NCBI GenBank assembly: GCA_937920275.1
Contig: CALGVD010000113.1
Location: 1 to 37,263, forward strand
Direction of reading: 5' to 3'
DNA length: 37,263 nucleotides
Source: an uncultured Pseudomonadota bacterium
Lineage (GTDB): Bacteria; Pseudomonadota; Gammaproteobacteria; Steroidobacterales; Steroidobacteraceae
Every line of letters begins with the position of its first letter. Position 1 is the stretch's first letter. The position numbers were made by a program, and so were the translations under genes. Of this stretch, positions 28,248 to 36,264 are shown piece after piece. Below the pieces are notes generated by a model. That model ran no database searches and was not told where the DNA came from. It saw nothing but the letters and a program-made list of their open reading frames with translations.

Positions 28248-29210
28248 TTAGTGGATGTGCTGGAGGATGCCGTCGAGCTCATCCAGAGAATTGTAGGCAA
28301 CGACCACGCGTCCCTTACCGGTCTTGCCGGAATGGTCGATGACCACCTTGGCGCCCAGGGTTTCAGCGAGCCGAGATTCGAGGGCGGTGACATTCGGATC
28401 CCTGCCGCTGCGGCCACCGCCGCCCTTGCGACCGGTCTCAGCACCCTCACCACCCGTCACATTGGTCAGCCGGCGGACCAATGCTTCTGTTTCTCTGACG
28501 GATAAGGATTTTTTACAGACCAATCGTGCCACTTCAACCTGCTGGCGCTGCTCGGACAGGCCCAGCAGGGCGCGGGCGTGTCCCATCTCCAGCTCGCGAC
28601 GGTCGACCCACTCGGCGACTTCCGGGGCCAGATCCAACAGCCGCAGCAAGTTGCTGACGGCCGCGCGGGATCGGCCGACCGCATCAGCGGCTTCCTGATG
28701 GGTGACCTGGAACTCCCGGATCAGACGGTCGAGGGCGCGGGCCTCTTCCATCGGGTTGAGATCCTCGCGCTGGATGTTCTCGATGAGCGCCATCGCGATG
28801 GCGCCTTCGTCCGGCACCCGACGCACCACGGCGGGGATGTCCGGCAGACCGGCGATCTGGGCGGCCCGCCAACGGCGCTCACCCGCGATGATCTCGTAGC
28901 GCTGACCGGGCGCCCCGGCAGCCGATGGCGCGGCACCGGGCATCTCGATGGGGCGCACCACGATCGGCTGCACCACGCCCTGCGCCTTGATCGATTGGGC
29001 GAGCGCATCGAGGGTCTCGGGACGCATGTCGACGCGGGGCTGGTAACGACCCCGTTGCAGCACATCGAGCGGCAGGCTCACGAGTTCGTCTCGGGCGGGG
29101 AGCGGGGCATCCGCCGCGACACCGGTCGGAGCGGGCGCTGGACGGCGCGCGTTCGCCTGACCGAGCAGGGCTTCGAGACCGCGGCCGAGGCTGGGCTTTT
29201 TCGGGTTCAT
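28248..29210 (-). CDS. parB: chromosome partitioning protein ParB (Spo0J-like CTPase)
   Basis: A 320-residue parS-binding protein. The N-terminus KPSLGRGLEALLG is the segment that stimulates ParA. The CTP-binding and hydrolysis motifs are GERRWRAAQ (110-118) and ENIQRED (144-150). The helix-turn-helix lies about 169-190 (THQEAADAVGRSRAAVSNLL). A Gly-rich linker near 252-270 leads to the C-terminal dimerisation domain. The frame is open 85 codons further upstream, but the ATG at 29210 matches the family start. It overlaps the stop of the membrane protein gene by 4 bp (ATGA), so it is coupled to that gene rather than directly to parA. Confidence 0.95.
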   Translation of the reverse strand: MNPKKPSLGRGLEALLGQANARRPAPAPTGVAADAPLPARDELVSLPLDVLQRGRYQPRVDMRPETLDALAQSIKAQGVVQPIVVRPIEMPGAAPSAAGAPGQRYEIIAGERRWRAAQIAGLPDIPAVVRRVPDEGAIAMALIENIQREDLNPMEEARALDRLIREFQVTHQEAADAVGRSRAAVSNLLRLLDLAPEVAEWVDRRELEMGHARALLGLSEQRQQVEVARLVCKKSLSVRETEALVRRLTNVTGGEGAETGRKGGGGRSGRDPNVTALESRLAETLGAKVVIDHSGKTGKGRVVVAYNSLDELDGILQHIH

Positions 29211-30010
29211 GGCCGCGATGATAGCGGACTCTGGTGCGCCGCCACGGCGACCGGCGCCTTGGCCGGCACCGCCGGGCGGTTCTCCGGGATGCCGAGATAG
29301 ATCTCGCGGAACGACACATAGCAGAGCGCGCCGAAGAAGCAGTACAGCACGGGGACCAGGAACGGCAACCACACGCCGCAGATCACCGGCAGCACGACGA
29401 ACAACAGTCCGATGCCGAGCAGCGGCCCGAGATTGCGGACCTGGCCGGCCGCGCCGACGCGCCAAGCGTCACGGAAGGGCAGGCCGAGCAGTGTCATGCA
29501 AGGGAACTGGAAGAAAGATGTGACGCCCGGGATGTTGAACCCGAAATAACTCAGGCCGAGCGCGAACGCGGGGTAGACAAAGATCTGCCGCATCGCTATG
29601 AAACCGTCGCTCGACAACGCGTCCATCGCATTCCGGGAGGTGTAGAGGATGTTCCACCACTCGACACCGGGCCGCGCGAGCAGAACGGCCCACACGACTG
29701 CAGCGACCGCCACGACCCCGGCGGTGTACGACAGCAGCACCCGCGCGTGGCTGCGCAGCATCGCGAACGCCTCGCCGATCCGCAGCGGTCCCGTGCGATC
29801 GAGCCGAGCCGCGATGAGGATACAGGCGAGCAGCGTACCGAAGGCGAGCAGGCCGGCGAGCAAGGGGAAGCGGTGCGCGACCGAGAGCCACAGGCACATG
29901 AGCAGCACCAGGCCGACCCAGAAGCCGAGCCCGCGCCACAACAGCTGCAACGCCTGCCGCACCCAGCGCAGCAGCGCGCCGGGCGCCGCGGTGCGCGGCT
30001 CGAGGATCAT
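29207..30010 (-). CDS. polytopic membrane protein encoded between parA and parB
   Basis: A 267-residue protein with about six hydrophobic segments (near 28-47, 52-68, 92-114, 142-165, 196-216 and 220-243). A short cytosolic N-terminus and a Pro/Ala-rich tail flank them. The last helix leads into YVSFREIYLG, which resembles the end of BPSS1780-like membrane proteins; that likeness is weak. No enzyme motif is visible. The ATG at 30010 is chosen because it lies 7 bp after the parA stop and leaves a normal N-terminus. Its stop overlaps the parB start (ATGA). The tight coupling suggests co-expression with ParA and ParB, and possibly a link between segregation and the membrane, which is inference. 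Confidence 0.75.
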   Translation of the reverse strand: MILEPRTAAPGALLRWVRQALQLLWRGLGFWVGLVLLMCLWLSVAHRFPLLAGLLAFGTLLACILIAARLDRTGPLRIGEAFAMLRSHARVLLSYTAGVVAVAAVVWAVLLARPGVEWWNILYTSRNAMDALSSDGFIAMRQIFVYPAFALGLSYFGFNIPGVTSFFQFPCMTLLGLPFRDAWRVGAAGQVRNLGPLLGIGLLFVVLPVICGVWLPFLVPVLYCFFGALCYVSFREIYLGIPENRPAVPAKAPVAVAAHQSPLSSRP

Positions 30011-30017
30011 GGGGCGA

Positions 30018-30842
30018 TCAGGCGCCCGACGGCGCGCTGTCCGACAGCGGCGCGCTCGGCGGTGCGGACGACGGCGCATCGCCGCGACGGATCATCTCGC
30101 CGGCGAGCGCGAGATAAGCGAGTGCGCCGCGTGATTCCTTGTCGTGAAGCAGCGCCGGTTTGCCGAACGACGGCGCCTCGGCGAGCCGCACATTGCGCGG
30201 CACGATGGTGCGGAACACCTTGTCGCCGAAGAACGCGATCAACTGGTCGCTGACTTCGTTGGTGAGGTTGTTCCGCGGGTCGTACATGGTACGCAGCACG
30301 CCTTCGATCTCGAGCGCGGGGTTGGCAGCAGCACGGATCTGCTCGATGGTGGACATGAGGGCGGTCAATCCCTCGAGCGCGTAGTACTCGCACTGCATCG
30401 GCACCAGCACGCTGTCGGCAGCGACCAGCGCATTCACGGTCAAAAGATTGAGCGAAGGTGGGCAATCGATGAAGATGAAATCATAGCCGTTGCGCACCGG
30501 CGCGAGCGCCTCGCGCAACCGCGTCTCGCGTCCTGCCGGCATCGACAGCAACTGCACCTCGGCGGCCACCAGATCCTGGTTGGCGGGCAACAGCGCCATC
30601 GGCGGCTCGGCGATCTCGACCCGGGCCTCCGTGAAACGACAATCGCCGACCAGGACATCACCGACCGTACGGAACAAGGAGGATTTCTCCACGCCGCAGC
30701 CCATGGTGGCGTTGCCCTGCGGATCGAGGTCGATGAGCAACACACGCCGATTCGTCATCGCCAGCGACGCGGCAAGGTTCACAGCGGTGGTGGTCTTGCC
30801 CACCCCGCCCTTCTGATTGGCGACAGCGATCACTCGGGACAT
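30018..30842 (-). CDS. parA: chromosome partitioning ATPase ParA (Soj-like)
   Basis: A 274-residue deviant Walker ATPase. KGGVGKTT (residues 11-18) carries both the signature Lys11 and the P-loop Lys16. LLIDLDPQGNAT is the Walker A' region and FIFIDCPPSLNLL the Walker B region. The short N-terminus without a DNA-binding domain marks the chromosomal (type Ib-like) class. The C-terminal tail is Ser/Ala/Pro-rich. It starts 9 bp after rsmG. There is no clear ribosome site; a TAGACT box, formed partly by the rsmG stop codon, ends 6 nt before the ATG. Confidence 0.95.
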   Translation of the reverse strand: MSRVIAVANQKGGVGKTTTAVNLAASLAMTNRRVLLIDLDPQGNATMGCGVEKSSLFRTVGDVLVGDCRFTEARVEIAEPPMALLPANQDLVAAEVQLLSMPAGRETRLREALAPVRNGYDFIFIDCPPSLNLLTVNALVAADSVLVPMQCEYYALEGLTALMSTIEQIRAAANPALEIEGVLRTMYDPRNNLTNEVSDQLIAFFGDKVFRTIVPRNVRLAEAPSFGKPALLHDKESRGALAYLALAGEMIRRGDAPSSAPPSAPLSDSAPSGA

Positions 30843-30851
30843 GTACGCAGT

Positions 30852-31493
30852 CTACCCGCTCGGTGGCCGGAGCAAGCGCCGCAGCACGAGGATGTGCCGT
30901 TCGGCGTCGAGGCCCGGCACCTCGATGTCGAGATCCGCTTCGATCTGCCATCCGGCAGGCAGCGCGGCACGCTCTGCGGAATCACGCCGCCCTTTCATGG
31001 CGAGCACACGGGTCTCGGGACCGCACAACGCGGCGACCTGACGCAGCAGTACGGGCAAGGGCGCAAACGCTCGCGCCACCACCGTATCGAACGGCGCTGA
31101 GGGCTGCCACTCGCCGGCTCGGGCCTGCAGCGCCTCGACATTCGGCAGACCGAGCGTGCGCACCACGTGGGCCACGAACCGCACCTTCTTGCCGTTGGAA
31201 TCGATGAGCGTGAAATACCGCTGCGGGTGCACCACTGCGAGCGGCAACCCGGGAAATCCCGCCCCCGTACCGACATCGGCGATCCGCGAGCCGACCAGGT
31301 GACCGCTCACCGACAGGCTGTCGAGGAGGTGATGCGTCAGCATCTCGGCGGGCGTGGTGACGGCGGTGAGGTTGTAGCTGCGGTTCCAGCGAACGAGCTC
31401 CTCGAGCAAGCGCAGCATCGTCGCGGCCTGCCCGGCTTCGAGCACCACGCCAAGGCGCGCCGCGCCTTCGATGAGCGGCTGCGGTCCGCTCAC
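30852..31493 (-). CDS. rsmG: 16S rRNA (guanine(527)-N7)-methyltransferase RsmG
   Basis: A 213-residue SAM-dependent methyltransferase that modifies G527 of 16S rRNA. Conserved blocks are RWNRSYNLTAVTTPAEMLTH (35-54), HLLDSLSV, the SAM loop IADVGTGAGFPGLPLA (71-86), and VVARAFAPL. Truncated or mutated forms confer streptomycin resistance, but this one looks complete. The start is GTG at 31493, overlapping the stop of the reductase gene (GTGA). In many gammaproteobacteria mnmG precedes it; here it does not. Confidence 0.95.
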   Translation of the reverse strand: MSGPQPLIEGAARLGVVLEAGQAATMLRLLEELVRWNRSYNLTAVTTPAEMLTHHLLDSLSVSGHLVGSRIADVGTGAGFPGLPLAVVHPQRYFTLIDSNGKKVRFVAHVVRTLGLPNVEALQARAGEWQPSAPFDTVVARAFAPLPVLLRQVAALCGPETRVLAMKGRRDSAERAALPAGWQIEADLDIEVPGLDAERHILVLRRLLRPPSG

Positions 31494-32491
31494 GCGCCAG
31501 CGCCGATCTTCACCACCGTGCGGCCGGTGACGGTGCCGTCGAGATAGGCCTGGAACGCCTGAGGTAGTTCGTCGAAACCGAGGGTGCGGGTCACGATGCG
31601 ATCGAGGTGGCGCGGCTTCAGGTCGGTGGCGATGCGGTTCCAGACCACGAGCCGCATCGGCCGCAGCGTCGCCGCGGAGTTGATGCCGAGCAGGTTGACG
31701 CCGCGGATGATGAACGGCATCACGGTGGTGCGCAGTTCGGCACCCCCGGTGAGACCGATGCTGGCGATGTTGCCCCAGTTGTCGACCGTACGGGTCAACC
31801 AGGTGAGCGTGTCACCGCCGACGTTGTCGATCGCGCCGGCGTATCGTGCGGCCTCGAGCGGGCGCTTGCCGTGATCGACCTCGCCGCGCAGCAACACCTG
31901 CGCCGCACCGAGCGCCCGCAGGTAATCCACCGATCCCGCCTTGCCGGTGACGGCGATGACCTCGTAGCCGCGCCCGGCGAGCATGTCGATCGCGATGCTG
32001 CCGACACCCCCGGTGGCACCGGTCACGACCACCGGACCGTTCTGCGGCGACTGGCCGTTGTGCTCCATGCGGTGGATGGCGAGCGCCGCGGTGAATCCTG
32101 CGGTGCCGAGCGACATCGCCGTGTAGGCATCGAGGCCAGGCGGCATCGGGATCACCCACTCGCCCTTGAGTCGCGCGAACTCGGCATAGCCGCCATCGTG
32201 CGCCTCGGACAGCCCGCAACCGGTCGCGAGCACCGCATCACCCGGGCGGTAGCGCGCATCGGTCGAGGATTCGACCACGCCCGCGAGGTCGATGCCACCG
32301 ACCAACGGGTACTTGCGCAGGATGCGGCCGGCGCCGGTCGCAGCGAGCGCGTCCTTATAGTTGATGTCGGAATACTGGACGCGCACCACGACTTCGCCAG
32401 GCGCGAGGTCGTCGATCGTCAGCGGCTCCATGCGCGCGACGATCTTGCCGTCGATCTCGTGGATGCGGAATCCTTTGAACGTGCCGATCAT
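31490..32491 (-). CDS. MDR-superfamily quinone/acrylyl-CoA reductase (YhdH/AcuI-like)
   Basis: A 333-residue NADPH-dependent oxidoreductase of the medium-chain dehydrogenase family without catalytic zinc. The catalytic domain begins FKGFRIHEIDGK and contains YSDINYKDALAATG, typical of YhdH/AcuI. The cofactor-binding loop is TGATGGVGS (157-165). AcuI relatives reduce acryloyl-CoA to propionyl-CoA and protect the cell from this reactive thioester; others reduce quinones. The ATG at 32491 follows AAGGGAGA on the minus strand, and the open frame further upstream belongs to no gene. It overlaps rsmG by 4 bp and follows the hydrolase gene by 34 bp. Confidence 0.88.
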   Translation of the reverse strand: MIGTFKGFRIHEIDGKIVARMEPLTIDDLAPGEVVVRVQYSDINYKDALAATGAGRILRKYPLVGGIDLAGVVESSTDARYRPGDAVLATGCGLSEAHDGGYAEFARLKGEWVIPMPPGLDAYTAMSLGTAGFTAALAIHRMEHNGQSPQNGPVVVTGATGGVGSIAIDMLAGRGYEVIAVTGKAGSVDYLRALGAAQVLLRGEVDHGKRPLEAARYAGAIDNVGGDTLTWLTRTVDNWGNIASIGLTGGAELRTTVMPFIIRGVNLLGINSAATLRPMRLVVWNRIATDLKPRHLDRIVTRTLGFDELPQAFQAYLDGTVTGRTVVKIGAGA

Positions 32492-32497
32492 CTGCTG

Positions 32498-32505
32498 TCT
32501 CCCTT
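32498..32505 (-). promoter_or_regulatory. ribosome binding site of the YhdH-like gene
   Basis: AAGGGAGA on the minus strand lies 6 nt before the ATG at 32491. It decides this start against the open frame that continues upstream for 63 codons. Confidence 0.6.
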
Positions 32506-32525
32506 CGATCCGGTCCGCGCGGGGG

Positions 32526-33476
32526 TCAACGCGCGCGACGCGCGCACCAGGCCAAAAGGCCGTCGGCATTGAGGTCGAAATCGAGCCCCGCCCACTCATC
32601 GAGCAGCGACTCCGGACCCGTGGCGCCGAAGCCCCGCCATTCCGCGAGCACGATGGCGCGCAGCGCTGATCGCAGCGCATCGCGGGCCTCGCCTGGCGAA
32701 TTCATATCCGCCACCGCAAGCGCCGCGGCGGTGAAACGCTCGACCATACGCACGAGGTCATCGCCGACGCGCGCGATGTCGCTGATGCGTCCGTAGTGGG
32801 TGAGGTAGGCCGCACGCGGGGCGAGCGCCACGACTCGGCGGATGGAGGCGATCAGTTGCTGCGGGTCGAACTGCGTGGGGCTGGTGGTGGGCAGCGCGAA
32901 CGGCCGACCCTGCACCGCGAGCGGCGGATAGGCGAGACCGAAGGTGTCCCCGGTGAAAACGACCTGCGCGGCATGATCGAGATAGGCTTGGTGATGCAGC
33001 GCATGGCCGGGTGTGTGCACCACCTCGATCGTGCGGCTGCCGAGCGCCAAGCGCTCACCGTCGGCGGTGGGCGACACGCGCGCGCTGTCGATGGGCAGCA
33101 GGTCACCATAGAGCCGGGCGTAATCCTCCGCGCCGTACACCGCGATCGAGGCATCGATCAGCTTGCGCGGGTCGATCATGTGCGGCGCGCCGCGCGGATG
33201 CACCGCCAGACGCGCGCTCGGCAAGGCTTGTAACAACTGTCCCGCACCACCGGCATGGTCGAGATGGACATGGGTGAGCAGCAGCCAGTCGACCGCCGTC
33301 GGCGCGAGCCCGTGCGCGGTGAGCGCGTCCAACAAGTGCGGTACCGAATGCGCAGTACCGCAATCGACGAAGGCCGCCCGTCCGTCCTGGATCACGAGGT
33401 GCGCCGCATCGAACGAGGGGCGGACATAGTGGGTGTCGATGGTGTGTATGCCATCGTCGTGTCGCGTGTCGTCCAT
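32526..33476 (-). CDS. MBL-fold metallo-hydrolase
   Basis: A 316-residue cytosolic protein (no signal peptide) with a metallo-beta-lactamase fold. The dinuclear metal site is LLTHVHLDHAGG (His69, His71, Asp73, His74), followed by the later ligands in VVHTPGHALHHQA and VFTGDTFGLAYPP. The C-terminal helical part, with TQFDPQQLIASI and an 'AYLTHYG' ligand block, is seen in GloB-like or uncharacterised MBL hydrolases. The substrate, probably a thioester or lactone, is unknown. TTTGGAGCG precedes the ATG. The open frame continues far upstream across the divergent peptidase gene but is not coding there. It is first in the run leading to rsmG and the par genes. Confidence 0.85.
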   Translation of the reverse strand: MDDTRHDDGIHTIDTHYVRPSFDAAHLVIQDGRAAFVDCGTAHSVPHLLDALTAHGLAPTAVDWLLLTHVHLDHAGGAGQLLQALPSARLAVHPRGAPHMIDPRKLIDASIAVYGAEDYARLYGDLLPIDSARVSPTADGERLALGSRTIEVVHTPGHALHHQAYLDHAAQVVFTGDTFGLAYPPLAVQGRPFALPTTSPTQFDPQQLIASIRRVVALAPRAAYLTHYGRISDIARVGDDLVRMVERFTAAALAVADMNSPGEARDALRSALRAIVLAEWRGFGATGPESLLDEWAGLDFDLNADGLLAWCARRAR

Positions 33477-33494
33477 GGACGCTCCAAAGTCTGC

Positions 33495-33518
33495 TGGCGG
33501 ACCGCCAAGCGGTATGAT
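33495..33518 (+). promoter_or_regulatory. palindrome and -10 box in the MBL/S9 divergent region
   Basis: TGGCGG-A-CCGCCA (33495-33507) is a perfect 13-bp palindrome. TATGAT (33513-33518, 5/6 match to the -10 consensus) follows it by 5 bp on the plus strand. No -35 box is seen at 16-18 bp. A minus-strand TAGAAT overlaps at 33517-33522. A regulator bound to the palindrome could act on either or both divergent genes. Confidence 0.4.
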
Positions 33519-33557
33519 TCTAAGGCAATCGACCTCGACCCCGCCCGGAGACTCCCC

Positions 33558-35555
33558 ATGCCCCACCGCATCGTCGCGCCGCTGCTCGCCTTCCTCGCCG
33601 CTTTGCTTGCATCGGCGACCGTGTCGGCCACACCGCCGCCCCGTATCGAGCGCGGCAACCTCGTGCTCGAAGGGGTGCCGCCGCATCCGCCCCGGATCCT
33701 CGAGACCCTCGACCCGTGGTTGACCGGTCGCGGCGCGACTTTCCGCGATTTCCTCCCCGATGGCGGTCTGCTCATCTCGACGCGCTTCGGTGAGGTCGAG
33801 CAAGCGCACCGCGTGGTGATGCCGATGGGTATGCGTGAGCAACTGACCTTCGGCACCGAGCCGGTGGGCGCACTGAGCGCGAACCCTCAGCAGGACGGCG
33901 GCTTCGTGTTCGCGCGCGACCGCGGCGGTGACGAGAACGCGCAGCTCTATCATTACCGCGCGCAGGACCGCAGCTTGAGACTGCTCACCGACGGGCGCTC
34001 CCGGCACGGCGGCGCGATCTGGTCGCGCGACGGCCAGCGCCTCGCCTTCGCCGGCAATGCGCGTGACGGCATCGCCACCGACATCTATATCGCAGAGATG
34101 GCGGCGGCAGCCCCTGCCTCGGCCGCCCAAAGCCCAGCGCCTCGGCTCGCCGTCGCCGCGCAAGGCGAGAACTGGTCACCGGTCGATTGGTCGCCGGATG
34201 GCTCGCAGCTGCTGTTGTTGGCGACGAGTTCCGTGACTGATGCGCGCCTGTATGTCGCCGATGTCGCAAGCGGCGCGTTCCGGCTGCTGTCGCTCGGCGG
34301 CACGACCGGCAAGGCCGGGCCGCGCACCGGTATCGGCAGCGCGCGGTTCAGCGCCGATGGACGCGGCATCTGGTTCACCGCCGAATTGGGCGGCGAGTTC
34401 CAGCAACTGCGCTTCCTCGACCTCGCCGACGGCAGCCTGCGGGCGCTCACCGCCCTGATCCCTTGGGACATCGATGACTTCGAGCCCAGCCCGGATGGTC
34501 GCTGGCTCGCCTACATCGCCAACATCGATGGCTACGGCAAGCTGTCGGTGATGGATCTCGGCTCGATGCGCACCGTCGAGCCTGCGGGGCTGCCTGCCGG
34601 CATCGTCTCCGGCCTGCGCTTCGACCGCTCGGGGTCGAAACTCGGCATGACGCTCGAATCCGCGCAGTCACCACGCGATGCGTGGGTGCTCGATCTCGCG
34701 CGCAACGAGGCCACGCGCTGGACCGCGAGCGAAGGCGCGGCGGTCGACCCCGCACGGCTGGTGCCCGCGGAGCTCATACGCTATCCCACCTGGGACCGCG
34801 CACAGGGCGGCGCGCGGCGCATCCCAGCCTTCGTCTACCGGCCGCGCGGACCCGGCCCGCATCCGGTCGTCATCGACATCCACGGCGGTCCCGAAGGCCA
34901 GTCCCGGCCCGGCTACAGCGCTTGGACGCAGTACATCGTCAATGAACTGGGCTTCGCGGTGGTGCAGCCGAATGTGCGCGGCTCCACCGGCTACGGCCGG
35001 ACCTTCACGATGCTCGACAACGGCCGTTTGCGCGAGGATTCGGTGCGCGACATCGGGGCTTTGCTGACCTGGATCGCCGCGCAGCCCGACCTCGATCAAC
35101 AGCGGGTCGTGGTGAGCGGCGGTTCATACGGCGGCTATATGGTGCTCGCGTCGATGGTGACCTTCGGTGACCGGCTGCGCGGCGGCATCGATGTGGTCGG
35201 CATCAGCAATTTCGTGACCTTCCTCACCAACACCGCGGCCTATCGCCGCGATCTGCGGCGCGTCGAGTACGGCGACGAGCGCGATCCGTCGATGCGCGCC
35301 TTCCTGCAGCGGATCTCACCGCTGACCCGCGCCGAGGCGATCCGCAAACCGCTGTTGGTGGTGCAGGGACTCAACGATCCGAGGGTGCCGGCCTCCGAGA
35401 GCGAACAGCTGGTGGCGCGGGTGCGCGCCAACGGCGCCGAGGTCTGGTATGTGGCGGCGCGCGACGAAGGTCATGGCTTTCGGAAGAAGTCCAACCGGGA
35501 CTTCGACCTACGGACACGGGCGACTTTCCTCGAGCGTCTCAGAGACGCCCCCTGA
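33558..35555 (+). CDS. exported S9 family prolyl oligopeptidase-like serine peptidase
   Basis: The 665-residue protein begins with a signal peptide (about residues 1-25, cleavage near VSA). A seven-bladed beta-propeller follows (WSRDGQRLAFAG, WSPDGSQLLLLA, PDGRWLAYIAN blades). The C-terminal alpha/beta-hydrolase domain has the full triad: Ser523 in SGGSYGGYM, Asp607 in GLNDPRVP and His639 in DEGHGF. It most likely cleaves short, often proline-containing peptides in the periplasm. The ATG at 33558 is chosen because it starts the signal peptide and has GGAGAC upstream; the frame is open for another 101 codons. It is monocistronic, convergent with the cytochrome gene 9 bp away. Confidence 0.92.
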   Translation: MPHRIVAPLLAFLAALLASATVSATPPPRIERGNLVLEGVPPHPPRILETLDPWLTGRGATFRDFLPDGGLLISTRFGEVEQAHRVVMPMGMREQLTFGTEPVGALSANPQQDGGFVFARDRGGDENAQLYHYRAQDRSLRLLTDGRSRHGGAIWSRDGQRLAFAGNARDGIATDIYIAEMAAAAPASAAQSPAPRLAVAAQGENWSPVDWSPDGSQLLLLATSSVTDARLYVADVASGAFRLLSLGGTTGKAGPRTGIGSARFSADGRGIWFTAELGGEFQQLRFLDLADGSLRALTALIPWDIDDFEPSPDGRWLAYIANIDGYGKLSVMDLGSMRTVEPAGLPAGIVSGLRFDRSGSKLGMTLESAQSPRDAWVLDLARNEATRWTASEGAAVDPARLVPAELIRYPTWDRAQGGARRIPAFVYRPRGPGPHPVVIDIHGGPEGQSRPGYSAWTQYIVNELGFAVVQPNVRGSTGYGRTFTMLDNGRLREDSVRDIGALLTWIAAQPDLDQQRVVVSGGSYGGYMVLASMVTFGDRLRGGIDVVGISNFVTFLTNTAAYRRDLRRVEYGDERDPSMRAFLQRISPLTRAEAIRKPLLVVQGLNDPRVPASESEQLVARVRANGAEVWYVAARDEGHGFRKKSNRDFDLRTRATFLERLRDAP

Positions 35556-35564
35556 CGGCTGCGG

Positions 35565-36182
35565 TCAGCGCCGAGTGGGCCGATTGACCGTGTCGAGGCT
35601 GGGACGCTGGGCCGCGTAGTACGCGGAGATCACCTTGATGTCCCGTGCCGAAAGCTGCCCCGCGAAGCCGCCCATGATGGCGTTCTTGCGACCGCCCTTC
35701 TTGTAGTCGGTGAGGGCGCGCTCGAGGTAATCGGCGTGTTGGCCGGCGAGGGTCGGGTATTGCGGCGTGATGCCGATGCCGTCGGTGCCATGGCAGGCGA
35801 CGCAGGTCTGCGCGGCCTCTGGGAGCTTGCCGATCGGTTTCGCCGTGACCGGAGCCTTCACGAGCGGACCTGAGAGGAAGGCGGCCATATCGGCGAACTG
35901 CTCGTCAGACCAGCCCGCGGCGTTCGCGTACATCGTGGCGTGGCTGCGCTCGCCGTTCCGGTAAGCCTGCAATGAGAGGACAAGGTACTCCGCGTGCTGG
36001 CCGCGCAGTTTCGGCACACGGTAGCTCGGATAGGCGTTCTTGTAGTTCGGGATGGCGTGGCATCCGAGGCAGGTGTACGCGAGTTTTGCGCCGCGCTCAG
36101 CGTTGCCGGTCGACTGGGCGAGACCCGACGGGGCGAAAGATGCCACCACAACGGACAGCGCAGCAAGGAACTTCGTCACCAT
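35565..36182 (-). CDS. periplasmic diheme cytochrome c (c4-like)
   Basis: A 205-residue protein with a signal peptide (about residues 1-23, cleavage near GLAQ). It has two c-type heme sites, CLGCH (38-42) and CVACH (127-131). Each half has a matching methionine ligand: Met84 in SHATMYANAAGW and Met170 in KNAIMGGFAGQ. The duplicated layout and the 'L.GQH..YL...L..Y..G.R' repeat (61-79 and 147-165) are those of cytochrome c4, which carries electrons to terminal oxidases. The ATG at 36182 begins the signal peptide. It diverges from dtd and has a good promoter of its own. Confidence 0.9.
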   Translation of the reverse strand: MVTKFLAALSVVVASFAPSGLAQSTGNAERGAKLAYTCLGCHAIPNYKNAYPSYRVPKLRGQHAEYLVLSLQAYRNGERSHATMYANAAGWSDEQFADMAAFLSGPLVKAPVTAKPIGKLPEAAQTCVACHGTDGIGITPQYPTLAGQHADYLERALTDYKKGGRKNAIMGGFAGQLSARDIKVISAYYAAQRPSLDTVNRPTRR

Positions 36183-36200
36183 AACCCCCGAACACCAGTA

Positions 36201-36229
36201 ATCATGCGAAAAGCAGGCGGCGATGTTAA
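36201..36229 (-). promoter_or_regulatory. promoter of the cytochrome c gene
   Basis: On the minus strand TTAACA (36229-36224, 5/6 match to the -35 consensus) and CATGAT (36206-36201, 4/6 match to the -10 consensus) are 17 bp apart. The expected start near 36194 leaves a short leader of about 12 nt. Confidence 0.5.
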
Positions 36230-36264
36230 GGTTTTGCGCCCCGGAATTCCACCATGACCTGCGC

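Noticed and set aside
33255-33557. In-frame extension of the S9 peptidase gene upstream to 33255
   Set aside because: It would overlap the MBL hydrolase on the other strand and hide the signal peptide that begins at 33558.
33477-34163. In-frame extension of the MBL hydrolase gene into the S9 peptidase gene
   Set aside because: The MBL fold starts normally at 33476 with a ribosome site, and the extension is antisense to the conserved peptidase.
35552-35568. CTGAC/GTCAG hairpin between the S9 and cytochrome genes as a bidirectional terminator
   Set aside because: It is a 5-bp stem made from the two stop regions with no U-run, and is likely chance.
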